Assembly: GCA_041622675.1 (NCBI GenBank)
Contig: JBFJYH010000031.1
Span: 1 to 30,717 of the forward strand
Reading direction: 5' to 3'
Source of the DNA: Reddybacter sp041622675
Lineage (GTDB): Bacteria; Pseudomonadota; Gammaproteobacteria; Pseudomonadales; Porticoccaceae
DNA length: 30,717 bases
Of the stretch, positions 1-8,383 are shown piece after piece (the stretch's first letter is position 1; every line of letters begins with the position of its first letter). The position numbers and the translations under genes were made by a program. The notes under the pieces were generated by a model. It worked only from the letters and a program-made list of their open reading frames with translations, was not told the origin of the DNA and did no database searches.

Positions 1-160
1 TATTATGTTAAATCAATGTTTTATAAATAATGATCTTTAAGCTTGGCGATGTCGTCATATATCATCTTACAACTTAATGCTTTACGAATCGGTAGGCCTA
101 ATCTTCCTGAGGCTATATAGTGCTACACTTCTGACGAACTATCTGAAAGACCGCATCCCT

Positions 161-2227
161 ATGAAGTTACTGTCATTGACAATCACACTGCTTTTGCTAG
201 CCAATACAGGCTACGGCAAAACAGAATCATTGGCCTTTACTAAAGAGCATTCTCAAACAACGATTGAAATTATTGACACACTGGAAAACAAGCACTACAA
301 GCAGCAAACCGTCGATGACAATTTTTCCAGCCTCCTGCTCGACAGCTACTTCGATGCCCTCGACCCAGTTAAAGTCTATTTTTTAAAATCCGATATCACT
401 CGCTTCGAACAGAGCCGCTACAGCTTTGACGATAACTTGAAAGATGGTGACCTGAAGCAAGGTTTTACAATTTTCAATCTCTTCCGCGAACGTGTCGCCG
501 AACGTCTAGAAAGTAATATCAATTTGCTAGATAGCGAGTTCAGCTTTGATTTCAGCCTAAATGAGAGTATTGACCACAATAAAGACAGCCGTAACTGGAT
601 GACGAGTCAGGTCGAAGCTGATGACTATTGGCGCAAGCGAATGAAGGATAGCCTACTGCGGCTGGTCCTTTCAGGTAAAGAGCTTGGTGCTGCCCGCGAA
701 CTTTTGCGCAAACGCTACGCCAACCAGCTAAAGCAGCTGGCACGACAGGATGCCGATGATGCAATACAAAATTTCCTCAATGTCCTGGCCGGAATCTACG
801 ACCCTCACACCAGCTATCTTGCCCCTCGTACTCTTGAGAATTTCAATATTTCGATGTCTTTGTCTCTAGAAGGTATTGGAGCTGTATTGCAGTTAGAAGA
901 TGAATTCACCAAAATTGTGCGTATTGTTCCCGGTGGTCCTGCCGATAAACAAGGGACTCTAGCCGCTGAAGACAAAATTATCGGCGTAGCTCAAGGGGAC
1001 GATACTATGGTGGACGTGATTGGTTGGCGCCTAGATGATGTCGTCGAGCTCATTCGCGGTAAAAAAGATAGTCAGGTTCGGCTGGAAGTAATTCCAAGCA
1101 CTTCAAAAATCGGTGATAAAACGGCCATCGTGACGATTATTAGAGATAAGGTCAAACTGGAAGAACAAGCTGCGAAAAGCCATATCCTCAATTTACACCG
1201 AGATGGGGAAAATTTTCGAGCTGGCGTTATCACCATCCCCGCCTTTTACATGGACTTCGAGGCGTATCGCCAACGAGATCCTGATTTTAAAAGTACGTCT
1301 CGTGATGTCATGAAACTTATCATCGATTTAAAAAATGAAGGCGTTGACGGTATTGTTCTTGACTTACGTAATAACGGTGGCGGTTCTCTTTATGAGGCGA
1401 CAGCGTTAACAGATTTGTTTATTCACCCCGGTCCCGTGGTACAAATTCGCCATGCCAACCAGCGAGTTTCTCGTGACCAACGCGCTCGACAGCGGCCCTT
1501 TTATGACGGTCCGATGATCGTTTTAATCAACCGTCTTAGCGCCTCAGCCTCAGAGATTTTTGCCGGGGCAATTCAAGACTATGGGCGGGGTTTAGTCGTG
1601 GGCACAACCAGTTTTGGTAAAGGCACCGTACAGATGCTTGCCCCCTTAAAGCAGGGCCGTCTTAAGTTAACTGAGTCAAAATTCTACCGAGTATCAGGAC
1701 AAAGTACTCAGCACAGAGGCGTTGTTCCTGACATTACTTTCCCCTCCTATTTCGACCTTCAAGAAGTCGGCGAAAGCAGCCAAGACAATGCGCTTCCCTG
1801 GGACAGTATCCGTGAAGTCAGGCATCGTATCTACGAAGATTTCAGCCCCTTGCTATCAGTGCTAAAAAGCCAACATCAGGAACGTATTGAAACCGACCCC
1901 AATTGGCAGTTTATGCTCGATGAAATCAGCCTTATCGAAGAGCAGCGTACACGTCAAACTGTGACTTTGAATAAGGTTCTTCGTGAACAATTGAAAGAGC
2001 AACGTGAAGAAAAATGGTTATCCATTGAGAATAAGCGTCGTCAAAAGCGCCATGAGCCTGTTTTCGAGTCTACCGAAGCAGCTGAAGTCTTCCGCAAACA
2101 GCAGAAAAAAGATGACAAAATGCCCGACCCAATTTTGCAAGAAACCGCTCACCTATTGGCTGATTACACCCATGCTGCGGGGGCATCTCAGGAAACCCGT
2201 TTGGTAAAAAAAGAGAAAGTACCATAA
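161..2227 (+). CDS. prc: Tail-specific (carboxy-terminal processing) protease Prc
   Basis: Periplasmic serine protease of family S41 that degrades or trims proteins from their C-termini. I chose the ATG at 161 because it opens a signal peptide (MKLLSLTITLLLLANTGYG); an in-frame ATG 28 codons earlier would put a charged stretch ahead of it. The product is 688 residues, close to the 682 of E. coli Prc. In order: N-terminal helical region, PDZ domain around residues 230-320 (SLEGIGAVLQ, GGPADKQG), S41 catalytic domain, and a charged C-terminal DUF3340-type region. The catalytic dyad is visible as Ser462 in SASASEIF and Lys487 in FGKGTVQ; their 25-residue spacing equals that of E. coli Ser452/Lys477. 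In E. coli Prc acts with the lipoprotein NlpI on MepS and FtsI. The gene stands alone, and what lies upstream is outside the window. Identity is very secure. Confidence 0.96.
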   Translation: MKLLSLTITLLLLANTGYGKTESLAFTKEHSQTTIEIIDTLENKHYKQQTVDDNFSSLLLDSYFDALDPVKVYFLKSDITRFEQSRYSFDDNLKDGDLKQGFTIFNLFRERVAERLESNINLLDSEFSFDFSLNESIDHNKDSRNWMTSQVEADDYWRKRMKDSLLRLVLSGKELGAARELLRKRYANQLKQLARQDADDAIQNFLNVLAGIYDPHTSYLAPRTLENFNISMSLSLEGIGAVLQLEDEFTKIVRIVPGGPADKQGTLAAEDKIIGVAQGDDTMVDVIGWRLDDVVELIRGKKDSQVRLEVIPSTSKIGDKTAIVTIIRDKVKLEEQAAKSHILNLHRDGENFRAGVITIPAFYMDFEAYRQRDPDFKSTSRDVMKLIIDLKNEGVDGIVLDLRNNGGGSLYEATALTDLFIHPGPVVQIRHANQRVSRDQRARQRPFYDGPMIVLINRLSASASEIFAGAIQDYGRGLVVGTTSFGKGTVQMLAPLKQGRLKLTESKFYRVSGQSTQHRGVVPDITFPSYFDLQEVGESSQDNALPWDSIREVRHRIYEDFSPLLSVLKSQHQERIETDPNWQFMLDEISLIEEQRTRQTVTLNKVLREQLKEQREEKWLSIENKRRQKRHEPVFESTEAAEVFRKQQKKDDKMPDPILQETAHLLADYTHAAGASQETRLVKKEKVP

Positions 2228-2313
2228 AATTGTACTCTTCACTGTCAACCAATAGTGACGCAAGACGTTATTGTTTATATCTTCCACTGCAAAGTTAGAA
2301 TTGGAGAATAAGC

Positions 2314-2724
2314 ATGTTTACACCAAAGCTGATATTGGCAAGCCTATTGACCCTTATATTTTCCACGACCGTTCTTGCCGAGCATAAACAGCTCGCCCGG
2401 CATAAATATCAACATCACCATTCCTACCAGAAACACAACCTCGCCCATCAAGAAAAAAATAAACATCGGGGTCACAAGGCTGAGCGCCACAACCATTCAC
2501 ATCGCGTGTCTGTGGACCACTACCAACACAAGCACAATTATAAACGCCATCCAAAACGAGCACATGACCAAAGGGCTAAGCACCACACCACATACTATTC
2601 GACCCATCGCCACGATAGACGTTATAAGAACCAACTTTCTTACAACGAACGACAGTATGATACCTACCGCGTCATTGCCGGCGCTATCGTACTTAATGAG
2701 GTGTTACATCACCTCCATCGCTAG
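2314..2724 (+). CDS. Small histidine-rich exported protein, function unknown
   Basis: A 136-residue protein with a clear Sec signal peptide (about residues 1-22, cut after VLA). The mature part is very rich in His (about 24 residues), Lys, Arg, Tyr and Gln, with no recognised fold. The start has a good ribosome binding site (GGAG about 9 bases upstream). It ends in a short hydrophobic stretch, YRVIAGAIVLNEVLHHLHR, in the place where RcnB-like small periplasmic proteins carry a hydrophobic C-terminal tail; that likeness is weak. The His richness suggests binding of Ni, Cu, Zn or Co in the periplasm, which is inference from composition only. It lies 12 bases before the sigma factor gene and may be co-transcribed with it. 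A second long frame overlaps it on the same strand, but only this frame has a signal peptide and a ribosome binding site. Confidence 0.75.
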   Translation: MFTPKLILASLLTLIFSTTVLAEHKQLARHKYQHHHSYQKHNLAHQEKNKHRGHKAERHNHSHRVSVDHYQHKHNYKRHPKRAHDQRAKHHTTYYSTHRHDRRYKNQLSYNERQYDTYRVIAGAIVLNEVLHHLHR

Positions 2725-2736
2725 CTTGGGCTTGTT

Positions 2737-3351
2737 ATGGCTACTCCTGTATACCAGAGCGAGTTAATTATCGAAACGCAAGCGTCACGCTTGGCTATGA
2801 ATGACTTTTTAGTCTCTGTGCAGCGCCGTGCCTTAGCCATGGCGCAAATAGCTTTAGGCAATACTGACGACGCAATGGATGTAGTACAAGACAGCATGCT
2901 ACAACTCATCAAATCCTATGCTGACCGAGATGTGGAGGAGTGGCGCAAACTTTTTTTTCGTATTCTCAATAACAAAATCAACGACTTGTTTCGACGCCGC
3001 AAATTACAGCAACGCTTTGGCGGCTTGTTACCGGGGCTTTCAAAACCGGTTTCAATTATTGACGATACGGTATCAGACCCCTTTGACAATGTTGCTGCCG
3101 TCGATGGAGACCCTGCCGCCCACCTACAGCGCCAGCAAAAGATTGTTAACCTTCACTTTCATATTAGTCGCCTGCCCCGTCGTCAGCGTGAAACCTTCAT
3201 GTTGCGCTGCTGGGAAGGCTTTTCAACACGAGAAACAGCTCATACGATGGGTTGCAGTGAAGGCAGTGTAAAAACCCATTATTCACGTGCCCTCAGTGCG
3301 TTACGTTCAAGCCTTGGCCAGCCCGGTGAGGAAAATCCCTATGAACACTAA
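2737..3351 (+). CDS. RNA polymerase sigma-70 family factor, ECF-like
   Basis: A 204-residue alternative sigma factor. Region 2 is seen around residues 45-90 (DAMDVVQDSMLQLIKSY, then FFRILNNKINDLFRRRK), and the region 4 helix-turn-helix around 148-195 (LPRRQRETFMLRCWEGFS, then GCSEGSVKTHYSRAL). It would direct polymerase to a small promoter set. The ATG at 2737 has only a weak ribosome binding site; the in-frame ATG at 2797 (MNDFLVSVQRR) would start closer to conserved region 2 but has no better site, so the true start is uncertain by 20 residues. The stop overlaps the next gene's start by 11 bases. The order sigma factor, DUF3619-like membrane protein, DUF3106-like protein is one I know from other proteobacteria, mainly betaproteobacteria, where the sigma factor is likewise uncharacterised. 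Confidence 0.9.
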   Translation: MATPVYQSELIIETQASRLAMNDFLVSVQRRALAMAQIALGNTDDAMDVVQDSMLQLIKSYADRDVEEWRKLFFRILNNKINDLFRRRKLQQRFGGLLPGLSKPVSIIDDTVSDPFDNVAAVDGDPAAHLQRQQKIVNLHFHISRLPRRQRETFMLRCWEGFSTRETAHTMGCSEGSVKTHYSRALSALRSSLGQPGEENPYEH

Positions 3352-3664
3352 ATTTGAGCAAACCTTGCAAAGAGAGTTACGTGACAATGAACGAGCTATC
3401 GACACTAACGTTCTCAAGCAACTTGCAGATTTTCGCCAGCAAGCTCTTGATAATCCAGCACCAGACCCTCGACGTTTGCGACGTTTCCTATTACCCACTG
3501 TAGGTATGGCCTTGGCGTCATCACTGGTACTCCTTTTAGCTATGCCCTTATCGCCTTTGGGGCCAACAAAGGCAAATGACTCTTTAAGTGAGAATCTAGA
3601 CCTCTATAATGATCTGGAATTTTATTATTGGCTGGCCGACACGGAGCAAGAACTGAGAGGCTAA
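3341..3664 (+). CDS. DUF3619-like single-pass membrane protein, candidate sigma-factor partner
   Basis: A 107-residue protein. I chose the ATG at 3341, which overlaps the end of the sigma gene and follows GAGGAAAA, rather than the longer frame starting at 3287. The N-terminal 45 residues are charged and cytoplasmic in character (MNTKFEQTLQRELRDNERAI), followed by one membrane helix around 47-70 (FLLPTVGMALASSLVLLLA) and a short acidic periplasmic tail (ENLDLYNDLEFYYWLAD). Size, topology and translational overlap with the sigma gene fit the DUF3619 proteins found beside such sigma factors. An anti-sigma role is a natural guess, but the N-terminal part shows no zinc-finger anti-sigma motif such as HxxxCxxC. 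Family assignment rests mainly on context and shape. Confidence 0.75.
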   Translation: MNTKFEQTLQRELRDNERAIDTNVLKQLADFRQQALDNPAPDPRRLRRFLLPTVGMALASSLVLLLAMPLSPLGPTKANDSLSENLDLYNDLEFYYWLADTEQELRG

Positions 3665-3665
3665 A

Positions 3666-4100
3666 ATGGCAACCCACCTACCCTATGCTCTTTTGTTCAG
3701 CTTGCTGCTAGGCGGCTTATCGCCCCAGGCATCTGGGCGCCACCACCCAACACCGACCGAGCCAAATATCAAAAAAAATCAAAACGTTACAATGACATCA
3801 TCGAATCCATATAAGATTTTTATAGCGCCCCAAAAACCCTTCTTTACAAGTAGAGCAGACGATATCGGCCGTCAACAAGGCATGTCTTCAGAGCAGCGCA
3901 AACACCTTAAGGAACGCCAAAAACGCTTTGAATCCCTATCGCCAGAAGAGAAAAAAAAACTTAAAGAAACCCGCAAGAAATTTAAACAACTGCCCCCAGG
4001 GGAAAGAAAAAGACTAAAACAAAAATGGCGAAATTTACCTTCGGAAGAGCGAAATAACATTATTCAAAAAAAACAGAAAAAATCTAGCGAGAGTCATTAG
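3666..4100 (+). CDS. DUF3106-like exported protein with charged helical repeats
   Basis: A 144-residue protein starting one base after the previous stop, so almost certainly translated with it. An N-terminal signal peptide (about residues 1-24, HLPYALLFSLLLGGLSPQASG) is followed by a Ser/Thr/Pro-rich stretch, then from about residue 78 a run of similar helical blocks: LSPEEKKKLKETRKKFKQL, LPPGERKRLKQKWRNL and LPSEERNNII. This repeating 'LP..ER..L..RW..L' pattern is the hallmark of DUF3106. Length and position as third gene after the sigma factor and DUF3619-like gene match the arrangement known elsewhere. The molecular function of the family is not known to me. The strong bidirectional terminator 26 bases downstream ends the operon. 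Confidence 0.85.
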   Translation: MATHLPYALLFSLLLGGLSPQASGRHHPTPTEPNIKKNQNVTMTSSNPYKIFIAPQKPFFTSRADDIGRQQGMSSEQRKHLKERQKRFESLSPEEKKKLKETRKKFKQLPPGERKRLKQKWRNLPSEERNNIIQKKQKKSSESH

Positions 4101-4120
4101 TCAGGCGATTAATAGCCATA

Positions 4121-4148
4121 AAAAAACCGGCAAATTGCCGGTTTTTTT
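4121..4148. terminator. Bidirectional rho-independent terminator between convergent operons
   Basis: CCGGC (4127-4131) pairs with GCCGG (4137-4141) around an AAATT centre. It is flanked by six A on the left and seven T on the right, so the hairpin plus U-tract works on both strands. It sits between the end of the sigma operon (4100) and the end of etfA (4167). Confidence 0.9.
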
Positions 4149-4166
4149 ATGGTAATGAAGCACGTT

Positions 4167-5096
4167 TTAGAGCGCTTCGTCCAGTTCTGGTAAAGCTTTG
4201 AATAGGTCCGCAACCAGACCATAGTCGGCCACCTGAAAAATAGGCGCATCTTCGTCTTTATTGATCGCAACAATGACTTTTGAATCTTTCATACCTGCCA
4301 AGTGCTGGATAGCACCAGAAATACCCACGGCAATATAAAGACCTGGGGCAACGATTTTACCCGTTTGACCCACCTGCATTTCATTGGGTACAAAACCAGC
4401 ATCCACCGCGGCACGAGAAGCACCAACCGCAGCACCAAGCTTGTCTGCCACTTTGTAAAGAAGCTCAAAGTTCTCGCCGTTTTGCATACCTCGGCCACCT
4501 GAAACAATGACATCAGCTGCAGTTAGCTCAGGACGATCAGACTTGGCGACTTCCTCGCCTTTATACTCAGAGACACCAGCATCGTGAACAGCGCTGACAG
4601 CCTCAATGGTGGCACTACCACCCTCTTCTGCGACGGGATCGAATGCTGTGGTGCGGACAGTCATCACCTTGATACTGTCGTTACTCTGTACTGTGGCGAC
4701 AATGTTGCCAGCATAGAAAGGACGTTGAAACGTATCTTCGCTAATAACAGCACTGATATCCGAAATCGGCTGCACGTCAAGCAGTGCGCCAACACGGGGA
4801 ATGACATTTTTACCGTTCGTTGTCGCGGGCACAAGAACATGGCTGTAATTGGCAGCTAATTCGGCAACCAGTGGAGCAACGTTTTCAGCAAGCATAAATT
4901 CGTAAGCTGTGTTATCGGCGACAAGTACTTTATTAATACCAGAGATTTTTGCAGCGGCATCGGCTGCTGCGCTGCAGTTCGCACCGGCGACAAGAATGTC
5001 GACATCGCTGCCGATAGCTTGAGCGGCCGCAACAGCATTCAGTGTTGCGCCCTTGATTTCGTTGTTATCGTGTTCCGCAATTACCAGAATAGTCAT
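4167..5096 (-). CDS. etfA: Electron transfer flavoprotein alpha subunit
   Basis: Alpha subunit of the soluble heterodimeric ETF, which takes electrons from acyl-CoA and related dehydrogenases and hands them to ETF-ubiquinone oxidoreductase. The 309 residues match bacterial EtfA. The N-terminal half is the nucleotide-fold domain (MTILVIAEHDNNEIKGATLN). The C-terminal FAD domain spans about residues 190-305, with VSGGRGM, GASRAAVDAGF, VGQTGKIVAPGLYIAVGISG and IFQVADYGLVADLF, the last being the typical EtfA end. The start ATG overlaps the etfB stop as ATGA (5093-5096), indicating translational coupling. The neighbouring divergent gene encodes the membrane acceptor, so the whole ETF pathway is together here. 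Confidence 0.97.
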   Translation of the reverse strand: MTILVIAEHDNNEIKGATLNAVAAAQAIGSDVDILVAGANCSAAADAAAKISGINKVLVADNTAYEFMLAENVAPLVAELAANYSHVLVPATTNGKNVIPRVGALLDVQPISDISAVISEDTFQRPFYAGNIVATVQSNDSIKVMTVRTTAFDPVAEEGGSATIEAVSAVHDAGVSEYKGEEVAKSDRPELTAADVIVSGGRGMQNGENFELLYKVADKLGAAVGASRAAVDAGFVPNEMQVGQTGKIVAPGLYIAVGISGAIQHLAGMKDSKVIVAINKDEDAPIFQVADYGLVADLFKALPELDEAL

Positions 5097-5845
5097 GAGA
5101 TCACCTTGGCTTCGTTTTTCAGTTTATCAACCAGCTGTGCAACATCTTCTACCTTAATGCCTGCCTGGCGTTCGGCTGGTGGCTCGGCCTTGAGTAAGGT
5201 TGTACGAGGGACAACATCAACCCCCAAATCGGCAGGTGTGGTGCTGTCGATAGTCTTTTTCTTGGCTTTCATGATGTTGGGTAGCGATGCATAACGAGGT
5301 TCATTTAAGCGCAAGTCAGCAGTAACAATAGCTGGCAGCTTAATTTCAATTGTCTGTAGGCCCGCATCAACCTCACGTACAACCGTAGCGCTGCCACCGT
5401 CAATATTTAATTCTGAAGCAAAAGTCGCTTGAGCCCAACCAGTCAAGGCACCTAGCATTTGCCCCGTGTGGTTGTTATCGCCATCAATTGCCTGCTTGCC
5501 CAATAAAACAACATCAGGCTTTTCGTTGTCACAAACGGCTTTCAAGCATTTGGCAACGGCGAGCGACTCGAGATCCGCATCCGTGGTAACGAGAATACCG
5601 CGATCAGCACCCAGTGCCAGTGCGGTACGAACCTGTTCTTGGGCCGCCTGCGGACCAATGGAGACGACAACAATCTCTGTTGCTATGCCCTTTTCTTTCA
5701 GTCGAACAGCTTCTTCGACTGCGATTTCACAGAACGGGTTGATGGCCATTTTAACATTGGCCAGATCGGGACCAGTATTATCTGACTTGGCCCTTACCTT
5801 TACATTGTAGTCGGCAACGCGCTTAACAGCGACAAGAATCTTCAT
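5093..5845 (-). CDS. etfB: Electron transfer flavoprotein beta subunit
   Basis: Beta subunit of ETF, 250 residues, the normal length for the family. It begins MKILVAVKRVADYNVKVRAK and carries MAINPFCEIAVEEAVRLKE and DVVLLGKQAIDGDNNHTGQML, the latter belonging to the AMP/adenine-binding part of EtfB. The recognition-loop region, RLNEPRYASLPNIMKAKKK, is the conserved segment that contacts partner dehydrogenases. It is first in the etfB-etfA operon and overlaps etfA by four bases. The promoter must lie in the 251 bases shared with the divergent ETF-QO gene. Confidence 0.97.
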   Translation of the reverse strand: MKILVAVKRVADYNVKVRAKSDNTGPDLANVKMAINPFCEIAVEEAVRLKEKGIATEIVVVSIGPQAAQEQVRTALALGADRGILVTTDADLESLAVAKCLKAVCDNEKPDVVLLGKQAIDGDNNHTGQMLGALTGWAQATFASELNIDGGSATVVREVDAGLQTIEIKLPAIVTADLRLNEPRYASLPNIMKAKKKTIDSTTPADLGVDVVPRTTLLKAEPPAERQAGIKVEDVAQLVDKLKNEAKVIS

Positions 5846-5988
5846 GAACCACCCTTGGTATGTTGTGGAATGTAACGAATAAACTCAGTGCCATAACATT
5901 TCAGCACCTAATTTAGGGGGCGTCATAATGCCGATTTCACAATCAAAAATCAAATGCCTACCCATGAAACAACCCGTCTAGGCCTTGA

Positions 5989-5999
5989 TGTTCGGAACA
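5989..5999. promoter_or_regulatory. Short palindrome in the etfB / ETF-QO divergent promoter region
   Basis: TGTTC-G-GAACA is a perfect 11-base inverted repeat roughly midway between the divergent starts at 5845 and 6097. A shared operator for fatty-acid or electron-transfer control would be expected here, but the repeat is short and no regulator is encoded nearby. It is also unlike the PsrA or FadR consensus as I know them. Low confidence. Confidence 0.2.
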
Positions 6000-6096
6000 A
6001 AACCCTGTCGTCACAGTTTTCTACGTTTAGAGCATAGTTTTGTTTACTGACAGTAGGTTAAAATGCCTGATTGTCTTAATTGCCAGAGGAAGCGTG

Positions 6097-7737
6097 ATGG
6101 AAAGAGAATATATGGAATACGACGTTGTGATTGTTGGCGCCGGCCCTGCAGGTTTGTCAGCGGCCTGTCGTTTGCGTCAATTAAACCCAGAAATCACCGT
6201 CTGTGTTGTTGAAAAAGGCTCTGAAGTCGGCGCTCATATTCTCTCCGGCGCAGTATTTGAACCCACTGCGCTCAACGAGCTATTTCCCGATTGGAAAGAG
6301 AAAGGTGCGCCGCTGCTCACGCCAGTGGATGGTGACGATATCTATGTCCTTACCAGCCAAGAGAAAAGCATCAAAGTTCCAGGATTTTTTGTGCCCAAGA
6401 CCATGCACAACGAAGGTAACTACATCATTAGTCTTGGCAATTTGTGCCGCTGGTTAGCGGAACAGGCTGAAGCCCTGGGCGTTGAGATTTTCCCCGGTTT
6501 TGCCGCCTCTGAAGTTGTCTATCACGACGATGGCAGTGTAAAAGGCATCGCCACCGGTGATATGGGCCTCGATGTTAAGGGGGAAAAGAAAGATAGCTAC
6601 ATGCAGGGTATGGAACTGCACGGGAAGTACACTCTATTTTCCGAAGGCTGTCGCGGCAGTCTCGGCAAACAACTGATCAAGAAGTTTGATCTTGATGCCG
6701 GCAAAGATCCACAACACTATGGCATTGGTATTAAAGAAATTTGGAAGGTCAGCGATGAACAACACCAGCAAGGTTTGGTAGTACACAGTGCCGGCTGGCC
6801 ACTGGATGAAAGTAAATCAGCGGGTGGAGCCTTCCTTTACCACCTTGAAGATAACCAAGTGGCTCTGGGTTTAATTACCGATCTCTCTTATTCCAATCCT
6901 CATCTCAGCCCTTTCGACGAATTTCAACGTTTCAAGCACCATCCAGTCATCAAACAGTACATTGAAGGTGGCGAGCGCGTCGCCTACGGTGCACGAGCTC
7001 TTACCAAAGGGGGTTTACAATCACAACCGCGCATGAGTTTTCCAGGTGGATTATTGATTGGTGATGATGCCGGCACCTTGAATTTTGCTAAAATCAAAGG
7101 CAATCACACGGCCATGAAGTCAGGTATGATTGGTGCTGAAGTCGTTAGCGCAGCATTGGCCAAAGATCTGTCTGGTACTGAACTCACAGAGTATGCGACA
7201 GCCTACGAAAGCTCATGGGCTTATAAAGAGCTTTACGCACAGCGTAATTTTGGCCCTGCGCAGCATAAATGGGGCAACATTATCGGCTCCGCTTTTGCCT
7301 TTATCGATATCAACATTTTTAACGGCAATCTGCCATTCACTTTGAAGGATCCAAAGCCCGATCATGCACAAATGAAGCCGGCCAGTGAATGTAAGAAAAT
7401 TGATTATCCCAAGCCCGATGGCAAACTCAGCTTTGACAAACCTTCATCCGTATTTTTGTCCAACACCAATCATGAAGAAGACCAGCCTTGCCACCTGACG
7501 TTAGCAGATGACAGCATCCCTCTGTCCAAGAATCTGCCACTGTACGATGAGCCCGCTCAGCGTTACTGCCCGGCCGGGGTGTACGAGGTGCTGGAAAGTG
7601 AAGCCGGTGAAAAAATCTTCCAGATTAACGGCCAGAACTGTGTTCATTGTAAAACCTGTGATATCAAAGACCCTGCACAGAATATTACTTGGGTAACACC
7701 CGAGGGCACTGGCGGGCCTAACTACCCAAATATGTAA
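6097..7737 (+). CDS. Electron transfer flavoprotein-ubiquinone oxidoreductase
   Basis: Membrane-associated FAD and [4Fe-4S] enzyme that moves electrons from reduced ETF to ubiquinone. I chose the ATG at 6097, preceded by AGAGGA with six-base spacing, instead of the longer frame starting at 6040. This gives 546 residues, usual for bacterial ETF-QO. The FAD Rossmann motif is at the N-terminus (YDVVIVGAGPAGLSAACRLRQ). Ubiquinone-binding and membrane-association segments lie in the middle (VAYGARALTKGGLQSQPRMSF is strongly typical). The C-terminal cluster domain shows YCPAGVYEV followed by CVHCKTCDIKDP, giving four cysteines for the 4Fe-4S cluster, and the typical end PEGTGGPNYPNM. It is divergent from etfBA, an arrangement also seen in Pseudomonas. 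Confidence 0.97.
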   Translation: MEREYMEYDVVIVGAGPAGLSAACRLRQLNPEITVCVVEKGSEVGAHILSGAVFEPTALNELFPDWKEKGAPLLTPVDGDDIYVLTSQEKSIKVPGFFVPKTMHNEGNYIISLGNLCRWLAEQAEALGVEIFPGFAASEVVYHDDGSVKGIATGDMGLDVKGEKKDSYMQGMELHGKYTLFSEGCRGSLGKQLIKKFDLDAGKDPQHYGIGIKEIWKVSDEQHQQGLVVHSAGWPLDESKSAGGAFLYHLEDNQVALGLITDLSYSNPHLSPFDEFQRFKHHPVIKQYIEGGERVAYGARALTKGGLQSQPRMSFPGGLLIGDDAGTLNFAKIKGNHTAMKSGMIGAEVVSAALAKDLSGTELTEYATAYESSWAYKELYAQRNFGPAQHKWGNIIGSAFAFIDINIFNGNLPFTLKDPKPDHAQMKPASECKKIDYPKPDGKLSFDKPSSVFLSNTNHEEDQPCHLTLADDSIPLSKNLPLYDEPAQRYCPAGVYEVLESEAGEKIFQINGQNCVHCKTCDIKDPAQNITWVTPEGTGGPNYPNM

Positions 7738-7753
7738 ATTGTACATCTGCCAA

Positions 7754-7796
7754 TACAAGCCCGACGGGGTATTTAATAACCTGTTCGGGCTTTGTA
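7754..7796 (+). terminator. Hairpin downstream of the ETF-QO gene
   Basis: TACAAGCCCGA (7754-7764) pairs with TCGGGCTTTGTA (7785-7796) with one bulged base, 17 bases after the ETF-QO stop. The T-tract is short and lies within the stem, so it is a moderate terminator candidate. Confidence 0.55.
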
Positions 7797-7862
7797 TGCT
7801 GACAAAAGCGATACTTTAAGCCGCCAGAAAATAGAGTATGGCAAAGGACTTGACCGCTCATC

Positions 7863-8378
7863 ATGATAAATAGGGCCCAAGTACTGGAAACAGACATCAC
7901 CAAGCTTGATGTGGATGTTGTCGTCAACGCAGCTAAGCATTCATTACTCGGTGGTGGCGGTGTTGACGGTGCCATTCACGCCGCCGCTGGTCCAGCATTA
8001 CTCGAAAACTGCAGAACCTTAAATGGCTGTGACACAGGCAAGGCGAAAATCACCCTAGGTTTTGCGCTACCAGCACAATATATCGTTCACACAGTGGGAC
8101 CTGTTTGGCGAGGAGGCCTGCATAAAGAGCCCCAACAACTGGCCGCGTGCTATAACAGCCCCCTGAGCCTAGCGGTAGAACACAGGCTGCGTACAATTGC
8201 CTTCCCCGCCATCAGTTGCGGAGCTTACGGTTATCCGATAGAGGAGGCCTGCCAAATCGCAATGAAAGAAGTGGGACACTTTCTGACACAAGATACAACA
8301 TTCGAAAAAGTCATATTTTCCTGCTCCAACAATTCCGTCAAAACGGCTTTATTAGAAACCCTTTCGAAAAGCCTTTAA
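7863..8378 (+). CDS. Macrodomain protein, O-acetyl-ADP-ribose deacetylase type
   Basis: A 171-residue single macrodomain. Proteins of this group (YmdB, MacroD) hydrolyse O-acetyl-ADP-ribose or remove ADP-ribose from acidic residues. Visible motifs are VVVNAAKHSLLGGGGVDGAIH (about residues 19-39, the ADP-ribose loop with the Asp at 35), YIVHTVGPVWRGG, and the second loop FPAISCGAYGYPIEEA. The usual NAAN motif reads NAAK here (Lys25), and HRAAGP reads HAAAGP; the rest of the active site looks intact. It ends five bases before the convergent DCC-family gene. The ATG at 7863 has no strong ribosome binding site, but the protein starts where the family normally does. Confidence 0.92.
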   Translation: MINRAQVLETDITKLDVDVVVNAAKHSLLGGGGVDGAIHAAAGPALLENCRTLNGCDTGKAKITLGFALPAQYIVHTVGPVWRGGLHKEPQQLAACYNSPLSLAVEHRLRTIAFPAISCGAYGYPIEEACQIAMKEVGHFLTQDTTFEKVIFSCSNNSVKTALLETLSKSL

Positions 8379-8383
8379 TTAGG

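Noticed and set aside
77..160. 28-codon N-terminal extension of Prc
   Set aside because: It would place charged residues before a clear signal peptide; the ATG at 161 gives the family length.
2375..2767. Thr/Ile-rich open frame overlapping the histidine-rich gene
   Set aside because: No signal peptide or ribosome binding site; it is the shifted reading of a His-rich coding region.
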